Positions 58,908 to 64,000 of a stretch of DNA of 64,000 nucleotides are shown here, in pieces (position 1 is the first letter of the stretch; every line of letters starts with the position of its first letter). Position numbers and translations under genes: made by a program. This stretch comes from CALODL01 sp942492115 (GTDB lineage Bacteria; Planctomycetota; Phycisphaerae; UBA1845; CAIVHJ01), in assembly GCA_942492115.1 (NCBI GenBank), contig CALODL010000002.1, forward strand, positions 325,660-389,659, read 5' to 3'. Below the pieces are notes generated by a model. The model worked only from the letters and a program-made list of their open reading frames with translations, was not told where the DNA came from and ran no database searches.

Positions 58908-59480
58908 ATGCCCACTTCGCACGACAAGCCCAGGTTTCAGCATACGCACAAGAAGGAGCTGTGGTCGCTGTGGCGAGTAGTCCTGCTGGGCTGCGTGTTG
59001 GGTCTCCTGACCGCAGGTGCTGTCGCAGTTTTCAGCCTCATCAATGTGCCAATCGATTCATGGCTGTGGTGGGCAAGTCGAATCATCTTGTTTGCTGTCG
59101 TTGTAAGCTTACCGGTCACTACGCAGTTCGTCTTTCACCGTCGCTTCAGCAGGGCTCGGCATGCGGGCCTGTTAGGTTGGTCGTACGGTTTCTCGATTTG
59201 CCCCTTCCTGGTGATCGCCCACGAATTGGGCTGGTTGGACGCCCCGATCATCAACAATCCAGTGCAGGTGCTTCTGGTGAGTCTGGCCTACGGCGTATTT
59301 GGAGCGGTCTTCGTATTCGCGGTCTGGGCGGTGTCGCGAAAGGCACGTGGCAGGCTCCGGGTGATCGACGGGACCAACTGCCCGACTTGCCAGTACGAAC
59401 TGAAGGGCTGCGACAGCAGTGTTTGTCCGGAGTGTGGCGAGCCGTTCGATACGGATGAGTTAGAATCTAGCCTGGCGTAG
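58908..59480 (+). CDS. Four-TM protein with C-terminal zinc ribbon (paralogue of 41230)
   Basis: 190 residues from ATG 58908, matched to the start of the paralogue at 41230; ATG 58890 is in frame but out of frame with its counterpart there. Four TM helices and ribbon CPTCQYELKGCDSSVCPECG. It ends before the 70-bp repeat. Confidence 0.77.
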   Translation: MPTSHDKPRFQHTHKKELWSLWRVVLLGCVLGLLTAGAVAVFSLINVPIDSWLWWASRIILFAVVVSLPVTTQFVFHRRFSRARHAGLLGWSYGFSICPFLVIAHELGWLDAPIINNPVQVLLVSLAYGVFGAVFVFAVWAVSRKARGRLRVIDGTNCPTCQYELKGCDSSVCPECGEPFDTDELESSLA

Positions 59481-59516
59481 GTTCCGTGTCCCGCACTTGG
59501 TTCTCTGAAAGCCGAC

Positions 59517-59586
59517 CCTGTCGTCCCTGTTGACCCTGCAAGTCCCGCGAGACACCTGAGCCGATCTCCCTGCACAATCCGCGTAT
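59517..59586 (+). repeat. 70-bp border repeat, copy 2
   Basis: See 50994-51063. Confidence 0.85.
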
Positions 59587-59614
59587 GCCAGAAGCGATAG
59601 CTCATCCCTCGCGG

Positions 59615-59627
59615 TATAATGTCCTCG
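59615..59627 (+). promoter_or_regulatory. TATAAT box 7 nt before the start (possible leaderless mRNA)
   Basis: GCGGTATAAT, 7 nt, ATG 59628. No Shine-Dalgarno lies before this ATG, which fits a leaderless transcript. Confidence 0.55.
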
Positions 59628-60572
59628 ATGCGACTTGCCCTTGTCATTTTGCTTTTCATTGTGGCGGTCGGAGTACACGCTGCCCTGGCCGAGACGCAAG
59701 CAGGTCAAGTTGAGGCCGACACGGTCGAGCAGCCAGCCTCAACGGTGGCAGATGATCGCACGGAAGAGCTGGAACTCCTAAAGCTTCAGTTGCTGTCGAA
59801 CGATGATCTTGTTGTTCGAACCAAGGCTGCGAAGGAACTTGCGGGTATCGCTGACTCCTCCAGTGAGCACACCTTCATCAACGCGATCAAGGATCAACAA
59901 CAGATCAAGTTCTACGTCGTCACAGCACTCCATCGTCTAGGCTGGCAAATAGAATCTCTGGGCTACTTTGCATTTCGATTCCGTAAGTCCCCCGCGGATG
60001 AGTGGATTGCAAGCGAGAGGGCTCCCGGCATTGGCTGGAACGGAAATCGGCCGCTTCGTACGGACTCGGCAATTCTAAGTGCACGAATCGATGATGTGAG
60101 TGTGTTTGGATCGAGTGTCTCGGTGAAGGTCTGCATCACAAATGACAGTAAGAACTCGCGGGAGTTCGACCTGTGCAATATGAAGTATGGCATCGTCCGC
60201 GGTTTGAAGTTCTGGTCCAACGGGCTACAGCAGTTTCAAATCACACCAACTGCTGAAGCTGTCTGCGAGAAGGGGCGGTGTCTGGCCTCATTCGAACAGC
60301 CGTTCGGTCTTCCACCACATCGCTTCACTGAACTTCAGCCAGGCCAATCGATGCTGATCAGTGTGCGGCTGACCCGACGCCAGTATCGCATCAAGAGGCA
60401 TGACGGAGTCCAAGGGCAAAATGGTCGAGTTATCTTCATGTATCCGCGTGTTGTGACGTGTATTCCCGACGGGGAGTACTTCCTTACAGGTTGTATCGGC
60501 CTCAACAGCGGCCTATTGATTAGGTTCGAAAACCCAATCATGATTGATGTTGAGCAGAATTGCTCCGGGTGA
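59628..60572 (+). CDS. Secreted protein with N-terminal HEAT-like helices
   Basis: 314 residues from ATG 59628; signal peptide MRLALVILLFIVAVGVHAALA. Residues about 45-110 form paired helices like HEAT repeats (ELELLKLQLLSNDD, VRTKAAKELAGIAD, VVTALHRLGW). The rest is beta-rich (DDVSVFGSSVSVKVCITND ... FTELQPGQSMLISVRLTRRQ), like exported Ig-type domains. Function unknown. Confidence 0.7.
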   Translation: MRLALVILLFIVAVGVHAALAETQAGQVEADTVEQPASTVADDRTEELELLKLQLLSNDDLVVRTKAAKELAGIADSSSEHTFINAIKDQQQIKFYVVTALHRLGWQIESLGYFAFRFRKSPADEWIASERAPGIGWNGNRPLRTDSAILSARIDDVSVFGSSVSVKVCITNDSKNSREFDLCNMKYGIVRGLKFWSNGLQQFQITPTAEAVCEKGRCLASFEQPFGLPPHRFTELQPGQSMLISVRLTRRQYRIKRHDGVQGQNGRVIFMYPRVVTCIPDGEYFLTGCIGLNSGLLIRFENPIMIDVEQNCSG

Positions 60573-60680
60573 GATCGGCAATCAAGGGCTGTCAGCCGCC
60601 GAGGTGGACCAGGACGATGTGGCGGCGTTTAATCAGGCGCTAGCCGGTCCATCGACAAACCGTACCCGACTGCGAGGCGA
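60573..60680 (+). pseudogene. Possible dockerin/EF-hand tail remnant
   Basis: Between two genes the frame reads GLSAAEVDQDDVAAFNQALA then GPSTNRTRLRGD and a stop, resembling the last Ca loop and helix of planctomycete dockerin-like tails. No start is present. Low confidence because it is short. Confidence 0.35.
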
Positions 60681-60716
60681 TTGAATTGTGCGGGCCGTGA
60701 AGGCCAGAAGATCAAC

Positions 60717-61718
60717 ATGACACTCTACGGCTTTAGGCAATTCGGCTCCACTGTGGTGTTGCTCTGTCTACTCGCGGGCTGCACCAACGTAGGCGGTTCC
60801 GACGGGGCCAAGAACAGTTCCAAGCTTGCTGGGCGATGGCAGATTTCCGTAAAGGACCTGGGTGCATCGTCGGAAAGGAATCTCAGACATCTCGAAGAAG
60901 CTGAGGTGGATTTGCAGATTGGGATTCAGATGGTGACCATCAACCGGGACGGCAGCTTCGACTGGTCACGATCGCACATAGGAAAGAGTGAGGGTGTTCA
61001 CGGCTTGCGTGATGCGGGCGACCAATGTGTGAGTCGCACGTCAAGCGATAAGCACTATCTGGTGGACCACGCTGAATACACGCCGACGATGAGCCGGATC
61101 GAGCTGAGACGGCTGGCATCAACACATCCGACCAGGCGGTTCCAAGAGGCCAGTTATTCGTTCGAAGTAGAACTGACCGAAGACGACCGAGCGAAATTGA
61201 CCGTGACTCGCCCGATCGCAGGACAGAAACGACTGGTACTGCATCGCATCGAACGCTGCCCGCCTCTCCAACAGTCAGTGATCGCAGGATCCTGGTCGAT
61301 TGAGAATGACCCCAAGATCGCCCTGATCATCCGTCCTGACGGCACCTTCGATTGGAGCGGCACCGATGACAGCCTCTCAACCTATATCTACCAGCTCGAA
61401 TGTGTTGGTGATCGGGCCATCAGCAGCGACCCGCGTACCGTTCTTGAAGTCATCAGAGTCGAATATGAGCCCGACAAGAGCGTGGTGATACTGCAATTGA
61501 CAAACCCGCTGGCAACCGGGGACTACTCGCAGAGCTATGTGGCCCAGGGCCTCGAAGATGGCAGTCTGTTGTTCACCGTGGGCATTACTGACGGGACCGC
61601 GAGCAACGAGCAGGCTGTACGGTTGGTACGCAACGACCAGGCGGTGGTCCGGCACACTAACTGGCATAGTCGGCTCTTTCCGAACCCCCGATTGCGGAAG
61701 ACGCAGGCAACTGATTGA
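60717..61718 (+). CDS. Putative lipoprotein with two tandem beta domains
   Basis: 333 residues from ATG 60717 (TTG 60681 also opens the frame). Lipobox LLCLLAGC. Two related units: LAGRWQIS ... INRDGSFDWS (about 38-190) and IAGSWSIENDPKIALIIRPD followed by GTFDWSG (about 195-310), each with a G-x-W start and D-G-x-F-D-W-S motif as in lipocalin-like domains. Role unknown. Confidence 0.72.
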   Translation: MTLYGFRQFGSTVVLLCLLAGCTNVGGSDGAKNSSKLAGRWQISVKDLGASSERNLRHLEEAEVDLQIGIQMVTINRDGSFDWSRSHIGKSEGVHGLRDAGDQCVSRTSSDKHYLVDHAEYTPTMSRIELRRLASTHPTRRFQEASYSFEVELTEDDRAKLTVTRPIAGQKRLVLHRIERCPPLQQSVIAGSWSIENDPKIALIIRPDGTFDWSGTDDSLSTYIYQLECVGDRAISSDPRTVLEVIRVEYEPDKSVVILQLTNPLATGDYSQSYVAQGLEDGSLLFTVGITDGTASNEQAVRLVRNDQAVVRHTNWHSRLFPNPRLRKTQATD

Positions 61719-61743
61719 TCTCGGTGACTCTAATCGACCGGTC

Positions 61744-61772
61744 CCCGGGCAGGGTCAACAGGGTCGACAGGG
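61744..61772 (+). repeat. 9-bp iteron cluster
   Basis: gcagggtcaa-cagggtcga-cagggtcac, three units in phase, before the small gene at 61952. Confidence 0.75.
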
Positions 61773-61951
61773 TCACTTCTCAGAAGACACACCAAGGCTT
61801 GCGGGCTCATATGTTATGCTATCTGGTCCTGTGGCCCATTGTCTGTTATCTGCTCTTTAACACGACAAGGAGTCGAACCGACGACCAAACAAGAGGCAGC
61901 ACAGTTAGGCATTGGCGTGAAGAAGACGTATGTAAACTGGGAGGCTTGAGG

Positions 61952-62188
61952 ATGGCGATGCGGACTGGCAAGTGGAACCTCTGGCAGTATTGCGTGTTCG
62001 TTGCAGCGGGCATGGTTCTTGCGTGGGGCATCCTGAACGATGCGTTGACCTGGGCACGCGACAACAACGCATCTGGACTCGAAACGATGGCCCAGTTCTG
62101 GTATTACGTGCTCGGAGTCTTCTCCTATTTGAGTGCCTACTGCCTCTTGCGTTGGAAGAACGGCACTCGCTGTGTCGCATCAAGCTGA
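61952..62188 (+). CDS. Small two-TM protein
   Basis: 78 residues from ATG 61952 (GGAGG 8 nt upstream). Two TM helices (WQYCVFVAAGMVLAWGIL; FWYYVLGVFSYLSAYCLL). No family. Just upstream, a frame reading TTKQEAAQLGIGVKKTYVNW then a stop looks like the end of a helix-turn-helix protein. Confidence 0.5.
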   Translation: MAMRTGKWNLWQYCVFVAAGMVLAWGILNDALTWARDNNASGLETMAQFWYYVLGVFSYLSAYCLLRWKNGTRCVASS

Positions 62189-62299
62189 CGCCTCAAACCT
62201 GGATTCTGCTCTCTCACATGCTGGAGAGTTCATGGGTTCGCCGGTTTGTCTTGTCTTGAGTTACCTACCAGAGAAGGCAAACCAGTCTTCGTGGCCGTA

Positions 62300-62680
62300 T
62301 CACCTGGTCCACGATTGCCACATCATCCGAACTGCGGGCTTGTTGTACTCAACTCCACACGTGGGACAGAGATGCTCATCTGGCGAGCCCCTGAGATCGT
62401 AGCCACAATTCAAGCACAGACAGAAATCTGATTCTTTGAGAGAATTGAGCAGTCTTCTCTTCCCGATCGAATAGAACAAGAACAGGGGAACGACAGGGCC
62501 AAACGACAGCAGCCATGGAGGCCCGGTCATGATTGCTGGAGACGCAACGTTTATGCACGAGAGGAGCACGAGGCTGTACACAATGGCGATGAGAAGACAC
62601 GGCCATCGCAACACACGCCAATACAGTCGCCGAACTGCTGGTGGGAAAGCCCCCTGCTTGGGATGTTTCTTGTAGGCCAT
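62300..62680 (-). CDS. Membrane protein with C-terminal zinc ribbon
   Basis: 126 residues, ATG 62680 with AGG 5 nt upstream. Two TM helices (WPCLLIAIVYSLVLLSCI; PWLLSFGPVVPLFLFYSIG), basic segment, ribbon CLNCGYDLRGSPDEHLCPTCG. It is the last recognisable ribbon gene in the window. Confidence 0.75.
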   Translation of the reverse strand: MAYKKHPKQGAFPPAVRRLYWRVLRWPCLLIAIVYSLVLLSCINVASPAIMTGPPWLLSFGPVVPLFLFYSIGKRRLLNSLKESDFCLCLNCGYDLRGSPDEHLCPTCGVEYNKPAVRMMWQSWTR

Positions 62681-62864
62681 TCTTGCCTATTCTAGGAACG
62701 GCCCGCTCAAGCGTCACTCGTTTGGCCAAGACGGTGCATGGCTGACCTCTCGCGTTGCCTGTTCAAATCCAGCGGGGGCCTCGACCGAGTCTGTGTCCCA
62801 TTCATACCTCCAGGAGCCGACCCTGTTGACCCTGTTGACCCTCCCCTTCAGCCAGAATGATCTT

Positions 62865-62987
62865 CCGGTCCAACCGGTCCAAGGTACTTCCTACTTATTA
62901 GTAAACTTTTCAAAGAGAGAAACAGAAGAGTATAGAAGTAGAGATGAAGTGCGATGTTGCCTGGACCGCTTGGACCACGTGGACCGC
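62865..62987. repeat. Inverted 9-bp TGGACC iterons around an AT-rich core
   Basis: Right arm 62962-62988: tggaccgct-tggaccacg-tggaccgca, three units at exactly 9 bp. Left arm 62865-62884: ccggtccaaccggtccaagg, i.e. two units in the opposite orientation. Between them lie about 75 bases that are A-rich on this strand (gagagaaacagaagagtatagaagta). It could be a replication or recombination site. Confidence 0.6.
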
Positions 62988-63170
62988 AAGCCCTCGATCA
63001 CCCATATTACCCGACTTTTTAAGCAGAAAATGCGGTTCCAATCAAAGGGGCCCAAAACAGCCGCAAGCAGTGGTGCCTTGGGATCCCTCCGATGTGATCG
63101 ACGTCTGACGGGCTTCTGTGGGCTTCTGAGGGCCTCCTGTGGGCACTGCCTTGCGGGGTTCCAACCGAGT

Positions 63171-63225
63171 GCGGTGAGGGGCTTGCGGCGGTCGTCGGCG
63201 AACGGCGGATCGATGCGTCCCGGGG
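63171..63225 (+). repeat. gcggtgagggg repeat, copy 2
   Basis: See 53221-53279. Confidence 0.7.
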
Positions 63226-63449
63226 TCCCCGCCAAGGATGCGTTGTCGTAACGCCTCTACCGTCTACACGTTACTCCGGCTCAGATTCCCCGCAGCAAAC
63301 GCTCTCCTGGGGGATAGTCGAGATATGGTCAAGTCTAAGTCTTGTGGATTGAACCATGAGCAGGCAGCTCTTCTGGGAACAACCGTTTGCCTCCAATTAC
63401 ATATCTGAGATCTCCGTTCTCGTCGTACACATCCTCGAATTGGACACAT

Positions 63450-63946
63450 GGCGGTGGAGATCAGCGCAGAGAATGACGCAGCAACTTGAATCGATACGCG
63501 TGAGCCTGATTCGATCAAGAGTAAGGGGCGGTTCTGGCCCATCGTGATTCCGATAGTCGAACGCAATCCACTCGTGACCACCACGATCTATCAGGACCAA
63601 ACGTCTGGCAGATCCCATTCGTTGACGAAATACCGAGCGGTCCGAATGTCGCCGTGGCCTCCAGACCTGTTACCGGATGCCTGCAATACTTCCAATGGAT
63701 ACATACCCATCGGAGAGGAAGGGCTGAAGAGGCAGGGATGCTTGGCGATGCAACTTGCACGAGTTTCTCCGAGACGTAGCCACCGTTTTGGTCACGCAGG
63801 AGTGAGATGGACGCAAGCAGGCGAACCCCGAGCTCGGATTCCGCCGCGGTAATCAACGCATCCGTTAGAGGCGGATTGGGCGTAATAACGTTCAGCCGCA
63901 AGGTAATGGTTGGCCTCCCACACGCACTATCGAATTCCCTGGTCAC
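63450..63946 (-). pseudogene. Frameshifted SMI1/KNR4 (SUKH)-type gene
   Basis: Pieces of a SUKH domain follow one another in different frames: PLTDALITAAESELGVRL and ISLLRDQNGGYVSE (frame from 63946), GYVSIGSIAGIR and DIRTARYFVNEWDLPD (second frame), LIDRGGHEWIAFDYRN (third frame), then a return to LLLIES...IQVAASFSALI. The order and spacing match the family (QNGG, GI, GH-x-W-I-x-x-D-Y-R). At least three shifts are needed. SUKH proteins often act as immunity proteins to contact-dependent toxins; no toxin gene is visible here. Confidence 0.6.
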
Positions 63947-64000
63947 TTAGTTCAACGTCGATTCTCATCGGTGATCAACAGACGGTATGTGTCTTCCCGG

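Larger units (their letters stand above)
62681..63449. other. Long non-coding stretch with repeats
   Basis: About 770 bases without a credible gene; the longest open frame (62793-63251, plus) runs through repeats and has no start site. It contains complement iterons (gaccctgttgaccctgttgaccctc, about 62818-62842), the AT-rich TGGACC element (62865-62987) and the gcggtgagggg repeat (63171-63225). Confidence 0.6.

Noticed and set aside
40300..59600. Integron-type attC sites at the border repeats
   Set aside because: The repeats contain GTTAGGG-like words, but the GTTRRRY / RYYYAAC core pair and the attC inner boxes are not present, and no integrase gene is seen.
61865..61950. Helix-turn-helix-like frame (KQEAAQLGIGVKKTYVNW) and a 14-base match to the tRNA-Thr T-arm
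   Set aside because: Too short, no start, and the match may be chance; noted only beside the gene at 61952.
62740..62790. tRNA-like text (cctgttcaaatccagcgggggcc)
   Set aside because: The T-stem does not pair and no anticodon or acceptor arm can be drawn.
1..64000. CRISPR array or complete insertion sequence
   Set aside because: No regular direct repeats with unique spacers and no transposase frame were seen. The repeats found have 9-bp period or are gene-border blocks.

Overview
The window looks like a chromosomal segment of a planctomycete, most likely class Phycisphaerae. This is inference from gene content: many small membrane proteins with a Cys-x2-Cys...Cys-Pro-Glu-Cys zinc ribbon (CxxCGYDLRG...CPECG), secreted proteins with dockerin-like and DUF4215-like tails, FG-GAP proteins, a Ser/Thr kinase fused to a TolB-like propeller, and a propeller-type sensor kinase. 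The first ~24 kb reads as GC-rich and stable. The part from ~25 kb onward is visibly less GC-rich, full of short paralogues, repeats and broken genes, and behaves like an accessory region.

Region 1 (1-11836, minus strand) is one tightly packed operon of seven secreted amidohydrolase-superfamily proteins carrying eight barrel domains, with starts and stops mostly overlapping by 1-4 bases. Only two of the eight domains keep the HxH metal motif. The rest have it substituted, and four domains carry a charged coiled-coil insert. The layout suggests a secreted multi-subunit assembly with few catalytic and many scaffold subunits.

Region 2 (12-30 kb) has an aquaporin-like channel with an altered second NPA motif, a GYD protein, membrane proteins, a secreted DUF4215 protein, a large sensor histidine kinase, two FG-GAP repeat proteins, a short minus-strand operon of zinc-ribbon proteins behind a stand-alone KOW domain, and a transmembrane Ser/Thr kinase.

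Region 3 (30.4-62.7 kb) is the unusual part. It contains most of the 29 zinc-ribbon copies of the window. Five near-identical ~115 bp divergent promoter cassettes each drive a minus-strand MLRR-type gene (first of an operon of one to eight coupled genes) on one side and usually a plus-strand gene on the other. Genes are bordered by 9-bp iterated repeats (AGGGTCGTT and its complement), by 70- and 88-bp repeats, and by fragments cut at these borders. Mixed in are secreted dockerin or beta-helix proteins, lipoproteins, a Clp_N-only protein, a solo GspG pseudopilin domain, and a tRNA-Thr 3' half inside a recombinase-tail remnant.

Region 4 (62.7-64 kb) is mostly non-coding. It holds an AT-rich stretch flanked by inverted 9-bp TGGACC iterons and, at the right end, a frameshifted SMI1/KNR4 (SUKH)-type gene. 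No complete transposase, integrase, rRNA operon or CRISPR array is present.
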